DNA of 43,385 nucleotides. Source: a virus. Both the position numbers and the translations under genes were made by a program. Each line of letters opens with the position of its first letter. Position 1 is the first letter of the stretch. The DNA is taken from the IMG/VR virus record IMGVR_UViG_3300012013_000446, positions 1 to 43,385 of that record; one strand, written 5' to 3'. The notes under the pieces are model-generated. The model was not told where the DNA came from and did no database searches. It worked only from the letters and a program-made list of their open reading frames with translations. Below are positions 21,501 to 33,500 of this stretch, one piece after another.

Positions 21501-24500
21501 TTAGTAGAAAGATGTGAACTCCCTGTTGAATTGTTTGAAAGGTTGCGGCCTCAAGACTTCACCCTTTGCCTTTGGAGCGGGGTTTCGTTTGGCCTCTTCG
21601 TATGTTTTGGGCTTGTTGTCTGTCGGCTTTGGAGCAATTCGGATCGCGGTCTGCGCTATCTCCCTGATCTTCTGGTTTAGTTTCCGTTCGGCTTCAGGGG
21701 TTTTGGCGGATGCGCGTGCGATGGTTAATACTTTGATCGCCTTTTGTGCATCTTCGAGCATGAGCCTGCGCTTTCTGTCGTTCTGCATTTCTGGCTGAGT
21801 GATCGACTCCTTTCTCCTATTCGCTTTGTCAAGTTCAGCGTAGAAGTTATTCACCGAGAGCGATGAACTTGAGTCGGTGCCGCCCCTTCTAAACATCCTG
21901 CCCAACACTGGAATGTCCGATGCGCTTGGCTGCTTCTCTGTGTTCCCTAGTCCGATCAGATGGCCGATGGTCTGCGCGTCCCGCGAGAAGTCGCCAATCA
22001 CTCCGCCCGTCATAGAACGAATCGCGGCATCTACGCGGAGCGGGCTGACAGAGTTCGGGAATATATCGCCGAGCGTGTCCGCGAGCGCGGTGTCGTGCCT
22101 GCCGCGTTGCTCGCCCGCTGGTGCGTTCATCAGTGACTTCGGAACAATCGGCCTGTCGAAGAATGCCACCCTGTTCTCAAGTTGCTCCTTGAGCGTGTTG
22201 AATACGGGCGGGAGATCCACTGGATTGAGTGTTACGAATACGTGCTTCATCACTTGCGATGCCGCCTCTGGATCTTTGCGGTAGAGCGAGTCCAGAATTG
22301 CCTCTGGCACGGCTGAGAAGAAATTACCCCACTCCTGCGGGCGCGGTATCTGGATCAACTGATCTCCCACGGGGATGTTGAAATACAGATACTTCTCCCG
22401 CCATGTCATGTCTTTATACCAGTCGTCGTCCTTGTATTTCCACCAGAGAAGCAATGCGGGAATGGTGAGAGCGGTGAGTCCGCGTAGGACTGTCTTGAGC
22501 GGGTTCTTGTGGAATGCCCTGCCGAAACTTCTGGCACCCTGAATGGTCGCGTTGAAGAACGGGATGGCCTGATTGACAGCCTTCGCGTAGGAGCCTGCCG
22601 CCGAGAAGTCCACCGTGGATCTCTTGGCCGCGAGCATGATCGCATACATCTGCTTTGTGGTTATCGGTGTGCCTGCTTTCCAATCCCAACCTACGTCTTT
22701 CGCAATCTGCTCCATTTCAGCAATGCGCGGGGCGGATTCGCTGATGGAGAACAGTTTTTGAAGCGTCTCGATTGCGTTGTGCGCCCTGTGAACCATGCGC
22801 CCTGAAAGACTCTTGGATTGGTGCTGCTTGTATGGGTCAATGTCCTGTCCGAGCGGCTGGCCTACTTGCAGGCCCAACCTGTCGAACATATCTATGAGCG
22901 GATGATTCTGGCCGCGAAGTCTGTTCGGGTTCCATAGTGCGCCGAAGCTGCGAACCCATGATCCGAACAGTGTGAGCGCACTCGCCTTGCTGTCGGACTG
23001 CATGAGCAATGTCGGTAAGTCGCGGGCGGGGTTGGTGAAGAGGCTGAACGATGCGCGGAGTCCCGTGGTTCCAAGTCGGAACATTCTGGCAGGGAAACCG
23101 AGCAACAGGTTCAGTGCTTTCGGTAGCCTGTAAAGGTCAATGCCCTCCAGTGCGTCGAAGATGCGAGGCTCCACGAAGAACCACTTCGTCTTGAGTTCTT
23201 TCTTCCCTGTTTCGGGATTCATCACTTCTACGGAGTGGGAAATGATCGGGTCTTTACCCTTCGGCTTCGACATCGGCGTGAAGTAGTTGAGAATGTCGTC
23301 GTCCTCCACCGTGGAGGTATCCATTCCCATCTTCTCCAACTGATCGCGAATGTCGCCCACGGTGAGCGAGTTCATTTTCAGGCCACGCGGCACTTCCTCG
23401 ATTTGAAAGCCGAGTCCTTCGATCTTCCTGAGATTCATCACCGCATCCAGAATCACCCGCTTGTGAGCGAGTTCGATCCATTTCTCGGCGTTGTTCAGAA
23501 TCACGGGCATTGGCTCCAGTATCTCGCGCCCTGAGCCGAAACGGGTGATGCTCTTGAGTGCCGTGCTCGCGCCTGTTTGTGCGCTTTGGATGGCGGTGCG
23601 AACTTCGCCCGGCTCGAACCAGCGGGATAGCGGGATATATTTCTTCCAGCGTGACGTGATGCTGTCGATCAGCGGGGCGATGCTTGGGCTTGCCTCGCGC
23701 ACGTAGTTCATCAAGCCACGGTTCCAGTTCCAGTATTTGTCCGCTGCGATGTTGAAGTTCGGATCTTTGCCGAGTTCATCAACGAGGAACTGCGCTTCGG
23801 CCCGCGTGAGGCCGGGGTTCTTGTTCGCGTCCCATCTTTCAAGCGCGTGGTGCGCCCAAAGGAACAGCATGAAGTCGGACTCGTTACCCTTCACGATTGC
23901 CATGATTTCCGAGAGTCCCTGCCCTGTAATGTTTCCAGCGAAGTCGCGCATCGCCTTCTCGTTCATATACGCTGCCACAAGTTTTGCCGTGCCGCGCAGT
24001 GCGCTCGCCATTGCGTATGGGTTGCTGTCAATCGGGAGTGAGTCGCCGAGCTTTTCTTCCGCCTCCGCTACCATCTGGCGTATCGGTTCGAGTTCGTCCA
24101 CCCACTTCCTGATCAGTTCAGGCCGAGACATGGACTGCTTGAAACGCTTCAGCTTGTTCGCCGAGCTATTCGGATCAACCACGTCCGCCGATGCCTTGTT
24201 CCTGACTCCTTGTGCGCGGTATTGGGTGAAGGCTTCGCGGGCCTGCTTCACTGCGCTCTCCACTTCGGCGAAGGCAGGGAGGATTCCTTTGATAAAGTAA
24301 TCGTGTGTTGCTGGTGCGCGAAGTTGCGCCTCGTCGGTGGTGAAGTAGAGTCTCCAGAACTCCGCAAACCCCTCGCTCGCGTAGCTTCCGATTGGCTTCG
24401 CCCCTGAATACAGGTCTTTGCCTAGTTTTTTTAGTTCGACCAGAACATTGGTCGGCACAGAGTTCTTCAGTGCGCCAGCGCGAAGCGAACGATAAAGTAT

Positions 24501-27500
24501 CTTGGCGAGCAAGTGCCCTGTTTCATGCGCGGCAACGTCAAGGCTGAGTGCTGTTCTCATGCGAACGACCTCTGGATGCTCCTTGAATGAACCAGTCTGC
24601 CTGCCTCGAACCTTGCCCACTCTGAATGGAACCTCTTTCCCAACTGCGCGTCCGATGGCTACGAGAGAGTCCTGAGCCTGCCTACTTCCGATTGCCTTTC
24701 CCTTGAAGTTTGGCGCGGGGTCGTTCTCTACCCTGATTGGCCTGCGCCCGATCATTTCGCTCTCCGTGTCCATGCCCGCCATGATCTCATCCTGCGCCGC
24801 TGGAGGCACGGCAACGCCCAACACTGGATCGTATGGTTTCGCCATTTCGTTCGGGGTTTCGTCAGGCGCGGGGGTGTTCAGCCTGATTATCGCCTTGTCC
24901 TCTGCGTCCTGCTTTCTTTCTGCGGGCGCGACGATGTTAAACTGCCCTGTGGTCGGCGTGAATACGGGCTGAGTGGTCGGGTTGTTCGGTATCTCTGGCG
25001 CACGCACGGTCTGTCCGATGTCCTTCAATAAGTCCATGAGCGCACCAGTGCTCGCAATTTCAAACTCGGCGCACATATAGTTTTTGTCCGCTGGTATCCT
25101 CGCCCCGCGCCAGCTATTGCGCTGTTTCTCCCAACGCTCCGGCTGGATGTAGTCGCCGCCGATTGCTAATGCCCTGAATGCGGGGCTTGTCGTGATAGTT
25201 CTTGGGTTCGCTTCCGCGCCTGTTCCGCCCCCCTTTTTTCGGCTTTGCGGCACAAACATTGCGATGTTGCCGTTATGCGTCTTTCTGAAGATCGCGCCGA
25301 TTGGCGATATGGTGGCCGTCTGGTTGTGCAGGATAACGTGCGTGATCAAGTCCCCGTGGGTTTTGATGACCTGCGGAACGGATCCGACAAAGTTCTCTGG
25401 TAACTGTATGCCCGTTTCCTTGTTCCCGTTCGCCATCGTGAATGTGATCACTGAACTTCCGCGCAACATATCCCTATCCCTCAACTCTGAGAACCCGCCC
25501 AATATGTTTTGCGTGATGATGAAGCGTTCGTTCAGGATGCGCTTGGTCTTGTCCCAATCGTAGTCGAAACTGCCGCTGAATCCGTTCTCCGATGCCGAAG
25601 TGTCGAATGAGAGGATTTCCTTGTTCGCCTGCGTCAGTGAGCAGCTAAACTTGCCGCCTCTGGTGCTGGCGTTGGTTTTGACGTGAACCGTGAAGTTACT
25701 CAGTGCCGTAGGGTTATTGTGATCGAACACGACATCCGTAATAATTCCGAGCGTCGGCATATCCCCAACCATGACGATAACTCTAGTTCCGATACGGTTA
25801 ATCTGCTCGAATGCCTGCTGTTTGGTGTGGTTGTATTTTTCGGTGCGTTTCGCAATCCACGCCTCCTTTGTGGCTGGATCCTTAAAGTCCTCGCTGTTCG
25901 CCTTCGCCCTGATGTTTTCGTTCAGCTTTTCACTGAGTTCGTCCACAAATGCCTTCCAATCGCTGTCAGGGATGTATGGTATTTCGTCCTCCGAACCTCC
26001 GAGGTCGCCAGAAATCTCAGGCATTCCTTTTCTCTTAGCCTGCCCTTTTCCGCCAAAGATGCGGATTAGATTCTTCTGCGCTTCTTGCAGGTTTTCCGTG
26101 GGAGAGCTTGGTTCCGTTACGTTCTTGAGCTTGAACTTCTTCAGTAGCCCGTCCTCCGCAAACATGGATCCAGTCTTTGCGCCTTCAAAAATAACAGTCT
26201 CGGACATTGCCTCTGCTTGGTAGTCGAACTCCTCTGCGACGAATGGGTTCTGACCAGCGGCGGTTGCGGCTGATATGATGCCCTGAAACTCCGCATAGAC
26301 ACCATCATAGAAGTCCTCCGCCACCGAAGGATCTACGAGGGCCATAGCTCCCGTGACCTTGCGAACCAGTTCCGATTCCCCTTCACCACGGGCAGCGCGG
26401 CACATTTCCTTTACTGTCTCGATGTCGTTCCTGCGATTCCCGTTGGCGTCTGTCCTATATCTCTCGGAATACCAGAAAATGCCGTCATTGGAAACGACGA
26501 GCGCGGCGTTGTTTGTCGCCCATCTTTCCACCGCCATGTCTCCGAACTGGTTGAAAAGGTCAGGAACTTCGATGCCGCCTGATACATCCGTGTCGGTGTC
26601 GCCTGTCGTGTTGGCATTGAGTCCTGCCATTTTGCGCTTCAGGAATGCCATCAGTCGCTTCTCGGCGGGCAGGCTGCTTGCCAGAAATACATACTCAGGA
26701 AGGTTCACCTGTCCTGTGCGGTTGATGCGGCCAAGCATCTGCATGAACTGGTTCACGTCCGTTGGAGGCTGCGCTAGGATCATCACGCGCTGCTTCTTCG
26801 ACTTCGCCTCTTTGTCGTCTTTGCTGGCGTGCAGGGAAATGCCCGTGCTGCCAGAACCGTTGAGAACCAGAACGTCCAACTCGCCATGCTGGAACTTCTG
26901 CTCCAGTTGCTTCTTCGTGTCGTCATCCTCTCTCGGAACCAGCTTTCCTTCCTTCAGAATGATACTGCGGGAGGTATAGTCGCCTGCGCGTATGCCCGCC
27001 CTCTTTAGCTTCTCTAGGGCTGCGTCTATCGGAGATATGGGGAGTTCCCCGATTGGTGCGCTTTCGATATGCTCCTTTGCTCGAACAAGCGCATTTCGGA
27101 CTTGCGCCTTCGCGGTTTCCAATGCTGCTTTTACCGTCGCCACGGCGGTTGCGGCGTTTGCTCCTGTGGTGGATGCCATTATCGCCATCGCACGGATTAG
27201 CGGCTCTGGCAATTCGTCCTCCAACACATTGAACTTGAGTTTCGCCCCGTTCAGTTGCTCGATCCATTCGTTTTCCTGCGCCGATCTTTGATCAATGGGT
27301 TGCTGCAATAGTTCGGCGCGGACTTCCATCGCCACGGGGCCGGGGAGCGATATGGCTATCTCACCCACGTTATCCAGTGACCGCTTCAGCACGGACTTGA
27401 AATCTAGGTCTAGGTTTCTTTCGGCTAGGTCTTGCAGGATCGCCTCGTTCGTGAAGTTCAACTGCAATACTACCTGCTGAGACTTCTGGCTGTCCGTCAA

Positions 27501-30500
27501 AGTCTGGAGTTCGATTTTCTCCCGCGCAGTGAGTTCCGATTTCGTCAGCTTCTTTTCAAGTGCTGTTTTTCTGGCAACTTCTTTCTCGGTGAGTTTTTTT
27601 CCGCCGTTCTTTACGCGCTCGATTGCTTCCTCCACTGCGGAGTCTATTTTTGTTGCGAGCGTGTATTGCTGCGAGAGGTTGTATGCGCTGGCACTGAACG
27701 GGTTTGTGTTATTCCATCGCGCCTGCTGTTTGCTTCCTCCGCCCGGAGGTTCGTAGGATATGCCCGATGCCTTCATTGCCGCGCTTACCGCCCTCATCGC
27801 GGAACTCATCAGGAGGTCGGTTTTTAATACGCTCCTCGCCGCGTCGGTGAAGGCGTTGATCAGCGCAAACTCTTTATTCTTTTTCGCCTCGTTGGGTGTC
27901 CCGTCTCTGTTGATGTGTGATAGTTTCGATATGAACTTGATCCCCGTAAAGTCCCGCTCACGTCTTGTGTAGCATCCATCTATTGCGAGCATCGCAGCCA
28001 CGGCCTGCTGTAAGGGTTCTTTTCCGTGCCGCATGATGTCCGCGAGCGATTCGGGATCGATCCCCGATGTGGAAATGCTGGTGCGATAGTAGATCGCCAG
28101 TGATTCGGGCGTTTTTGCGTAGGTCGCTGACGAGTAATATGCGCCAGATGCCTTTCTCAGAATGTCGGAGAACACTTGGTATGTTTTCGATTCTCCTGCC
28201 GCCAAGTGAGACTCGTCCATGACGATGAACGTGTTCGGCATGGCCTTGATCGCGTCTATCTTCTTCTTTGCCGACCTCTGCGCCGAGGTTGTGCCTTCGG
28301 TCATTTCGCCCTGATCGTCGTATTCTGGCGCGTTGGATGTTTGCGAATACGTTCCGAAGATGACGTTCGCCCGCACCTTTCCTGTCCGCTTCTTGTTCGC
28401 GCCTTTCTTCGGCGAGTCCACCATCGGCATCTGCTTTTTGCTGATCATGTCGTCGAACTTGTCGGTGCCCTTTTTGGTTCCGTCTGAATTGATCATCCAA
28501 GGCGTCCCTCTTTGATCGAGCAGGATTCCTGTTTTCTTTTCGTTGAAGGTGCCCTGAAGGAACAATGGGTGAACTTCGTCATAGAAACCTATGCCGTCCA
28601 AGTCGCGCAGGATGTCCATGTAGAGGGTTTCCTTCGCGGTGAAGAACACGGGCGTCATCCCGTTCTTGATTGCGTATTGCACCAACGCAGCGGCCACGCG
28701 CCCCTTGCCGATGCCTGTCTGGTCGCCTGTTACGAGCGCGTATCCTCGCTCATGGTTCCATATCGCCAGCGCGATAGCGTCCACCTGTTCCGCGAGGAAT
28801 CTCTTGCCGAGTTCCGCCCGTGAGTTTTTTACCTTTGGTAGCAGCCTGCATCCAGTTTTCTGCATGACCTCGAAAAATGCTGCCTCGTTCTCCTTCGTTT
28901 TGACGAGTTTCCCGTCCTCCACGGTATATCGGGTTTTTGTCAGCGCGTGGTCGCCCACTTCTTCGACAACCAGCACTTGATTGTTGGAGGGGTCGAGAAT
29001 TACGTCGCCCTTTTTGAGCGTGTCTTTCGTCATCGTGGAAAGGAGTCGGCCTTTCTGGTTCTCGTAATCGGAGTATGGTTCTCCCTCTTTTGGTTCCAGC
29101 TTTTCGCCTATCCCTAATTTCTCCGCCACGAAGTCGTCTATGTCTCCAACGTCCGCCGCCATTTTCTCAAGCGCGTTACGCTCTGGCTCCGCGAGGTTTT
29201 TCGGGGTCAGCATCCCATCGGGATCCTTCGCCGCCGATTCGGGCTGATATGGAACCTGCCCGCCGCTCTCGGTTAGCGGACGCTCCAACTCGCCGCTTGG
29301 TCGATCTGATTCTGAACCGCCGTTCCGAGGATTATCGCTCTGTCCGCCGTTGTCGGATCCAGTAGGTGCTCCCTCGTCTCCTTGTGGAGTTGTCCCAGAA
29401 TCGCCTCCAGTTGCTCCTCCTGAACCTCCTGATTCATCGCCGGATTCAGGCTCAGGCAACTGTTCGGTAGGCTCAGGCTCAGGTTCGACTCCATCACTTC
29501 CGACAGGAGGTTTAGGAATGGGTCTTGGTTTTGCTGTTGGGTTTTCATGGGTGTCGAGTATGGCTTTTAGTTCATCCCACGTTTTGATTATCGCAGGCGG
29601 AATGATGTATGGCAAGTTGTATCCTTTGGACGGGCCGCGCCCCTCAATCACCACAATATCCACGGGCCATCCTGCCCCCTGCTTCTGATACAGGGATCCA
29701 TCAACAGTGATGTGGTGGGTGATCTTGTAGTTGCTTGCGAGCACCGTGTAGAAGTCCTGATACAACTTCCTCTGGTATGCGGGTTGCCTTGCTTTTTCTG
29801 ATAGGTCTGCCGATGGAGATCCAAGTATCAAAACCGCCCTTCCGTTGTCCCTTAGTCCCTCCTGAAGCGTCTTGAGCGCAATGGCGTGATCAATCTGCGT
29901 GGTTTCGAGCGTGTAGCTGCCGACATTGACGTAAAACTTCTCGTTGTCCAATCCCCTCTTTCTCGTTCCGAAGGGTGGATTCATCAAGAGCGCGTCTATG
30001 TCGCGCTGCGAGAACACACGGTTGATCGCGGCGTCTATGTTGGTGACTTGGGGCTGAGTGAAGCCGAGGTATTTCAACTGCTCACGGCGGAGATCGTCTA
30101 TTTCGTTCAGGCGAACGATTTGTCCCTTGTCGGTTTCGATTGTCAGAATCGCGTTTCCTGCTGTCGGTTCTCCGATAACGTGCGCGGGCCTGCCTGTCTT
30201 TGGGTTCTGACTCACGAAGTCTCTGGATACTCCAGCCATGCGGCTTGCGAAGTAGGCTATCGGCGGCGGCGTGGAATACGCCTGCCTGTCCATGCTGGAA
30301 CCTGTTTTTTCCGTCAGTGCTGGCAGGCGTTCTTGCAACTCCACGAAGCGCGAGAACTTCACCATCGGCGTCTCGAACGGGTTGTTGGCTATGATCTGCG
30401 AGGCGCGAACTATTCCTAGCTCTGCCCGCTCCTCCATTTCTTTCATCGCGCCCTTGTCGGGAACGTGCTGCCACATTGCCTCCAAGTCTTTTTTGGTCAG

Positions 30501-33500
30501 CTTGTCGCCAGTGATCAGTCGCTCTTTTACGAGTTCGCTGAAGTCCTCTTTCGATGTGGCCTTGCGAACCTCTCCGCTCGCTATCAACTTTTCAACATTG
30601 GCGACTGTTTCCTCCAAAAGAAACTGTCTGCGGAATGCGCTGCCCGTCAGCGATTGGCGGATCCACGATACGATCCTGCGGAGCACCCGTTGCAGCGTGA
30701 CACCAATGGCCCAACGGTTGCGCTGTGATGTATAGGGCGTGCGGTAAAGATCGGTGAACCCTCCCTGTCTGCGGGTTTGCAAAACCATCCGCAAATACTC
30801 GCTACCCATGTATGCGTGCGATTCTTTGCCACCGTATCTTTCCAAAATGACCTGTGCGTTGAGAGGGTCTTGTTTCAGTAATTCCTTCCAGATGTTATCC
30901 GCGATCAGGTTGTGCCGTGTTGAGTTTTTTCCTGCGGCCCTGAACTCAAGAAGATGGAAAAGTTCTTCGGTGAAAGCGTAGTCGAGCCATGACTTGCCGT
31001 GGTCTATTGTTGAGGCGAGATCGATCATCCTGTCCCTGTCCAGCCATACAGCATCTGGTTCGCTCTGGCGGAAGAACCCCGGCGAGGACTCTCCTGCCGC
31101 CGATTTGACGGTGACTCCGAGCTTCCCGCATAGCGCGGAGAACTCTTTCATTTGCTCGTCATAATGTTTGGCGAGAAGATCCCTCCATTCGCTCTGCGAT
31201 ATGTTTGCGGGACGCTCGATTGGGCCGGGGAAGTCCTCTTCGTATTCCTCTGGCAGCTTCGGCTTTTTGTCGTCCTTGTTTTCCTCTGGCGCGGGCGTAG
31301 GTTCTGGCGTCGGTTCCTTTTCTGGTTCGGGCGCGGGCGTTTCGCCTGTCGGTGGCGCGGGTTCGGGCGCGGGTTCCTCTGCTGGCGGCATCTCGGTCTG
31401 CCTGAGATAAGCGCGAGCATCATGTATGTTTTTGAACATATACCCGTCTAGCATCCCTGACGAGCCAAGTTCTTCTATCCACAGTTCCTTTGGGCTGTTT
31501 GGTTTTCCGAACACGCCAGCAGGGACATAAAACTTGAAGGGCGCGTCTGTGTTCTTGTCCACATTCGAGACTGTGATCAGCCTCTTTTCTGGCGTGTAGA
31601 TCCACCATTGTAGGTGCGAACCGGCCTTCGGTGCCTCCTCTGTCCATCCCTCTGCGATCATCGCGGGTGTCAGCCATTCGTATTTTCTTGGGCTTCTGAT
31701 CGTATCGAGAATGGTGTCAAACTTGTCGCTCGATGCCTTCTCAAGTGTGGCGTCTGCGCGTCTCGCAGCGGCCCACATGAATGCAACCATGTCGGCGTCT
31801 AACGCGCCTGCTTTTTCCTTCAGTCCTTCCAAGAGTGCTTTCGCAAATGCTTCGGGGTTTTTGTGGCCTAGTTTTTCGACTAGGTGCTTTGCCAGCTTCG
31901 CCAGCTTCGCTATATGCTCTGGATTGGTGAGATCGAGGCCCGCTGGTTTTTCGGGCATCGCCATCTGCATGACATCGCCGATGTTCGTTCCGAAGTCCTT
32001 CCCGCTTTGCTGGCGCGAAGGAATGTTCATTAGGAGGTCTGCAACGTCCTTAAATGGATCCTCTTCTTCGCTCGCTGGTTCAGCATCCTTCGTCGGTTCT
32101 GCTTTCGGCGCAGGCTTCGGGGCTGGTGTCTCCTTTTCCTTTTCGGATGCAGTCGGGGTTTTTGGCGTCGGCTGCTCCTTGTCCTTTTCGGTAGCTGGCA
32201 CCTTTTCTGTCTCTGGCTTGTCGGCTGGCGTTTTTTCGCTGTCTCCAGTTGGAGCGGGTTCGGTTTCTGGTGCTGGTTTTGTGGACGGTGCGGGTGTCGG
32301 CAGCGGCGGAGGAGGCAACTTTGGCGGCTTCGGTGCTGGCGAAGTTGGTTCAGGCGCGGGTGTCGGTGCCGTAGTTGGCGGCGTGGTCGGCGTGGTCGGA
32401 GGGACTATTGGAGGCGGAGTCGTCGGAGGAGTAGCGGGCGGTGCCGTGGGCGGTGCTTCCTCGTCTGGAACGTCTGGCAGATCCTCGTCCTGTGCGGCTG
32501 GTGCATCCCATGCCGATAGCCTCTGCGCCATCGTGTGAACGAGACTGCGCCCTGACTGGATCGCGGCTTTCGGGGCGGTGAACGGCTCCCGCTCCTGCGA
32601 GTTGTTCACCTTCAATGATGTGAAGTCGTTGGAAATGCGCTCTGCGATGCTGGCTGGTAAAAGCTGGATTGCCCGCGAATCAAGCGAGCGTGTGACCGCG
32701 CCCGCTGCGTCGGTTTCCTCTGTGAAGATTCCCGCCTCCTTCATGGACTCGTAGGCGAGCTTGTTGGTGATCGGTGCTCCGCTCGTCACTTGCCTGACAG
32801 TCATCGCCATTGCGGTTGAGCCAACGGCATTGTTCACGATTGCTGCCCTGCGCTCTGGCTGTTCGACTCCGCCATCTTCCAGCGTGGAGTCTATTTCGTT
32901 CGCCGCTTCCGTCATCACGCCCTGCGACACCATTTGGTTGCCGATATGCTGCGCGATGAACGTGTGCGGGCCTGCCGTGGACATGAACTCTGTCGCGTCT
33001 TTCCTGTCCTCTACGTCCATCGGGATTGTCTCGGCGATGATGCGTGAAGTCTGCTTTGCGGATTCTGGATGCTGGCCGACTAGGAAGGATGCGGTCTGCG
33101 CGTTCTTGCCCTGCATGGCGGTGCTGATAACTTCCGATGTTGGATCTGGTTCGGCCCCTGCTGGTGGCTCGACTTGCCCAATCGCGTGCTCGCGCTCCTG
33201 ATACTCGTTCGCCATGTCCTTGACGGTGGCCTGATACTTCTTGTTGCGGTATGCGCCGTAGGCTGTGCCGCCCGCTGACGGGACACCGAACGCGACGGCT
33301 TCCACCATCAACTGTTCCAGTGAAGGGATTGCGTCTTTCCATTCTTGGAGTCCCATTGAGGACTTCATCACGTCGCCGACGCGCTCCTCGAACATTTCCC
33401 CGATGACTCCATGCCAGCCTGCCCGATTCACCAGCTTGGCAAAGGTTGAAGGAGATGCCTTTGGGTTGATTCCGAACCAACGCCGCATGAGTCCTGTTTT

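Noticed and set aside
31711-32538. Plus-strand Ser/Gly-rich frame of 275 codons
   Set aside because: It is the mirror of the Pro/Thr linker in the giant protein; no independent start signal or domain.
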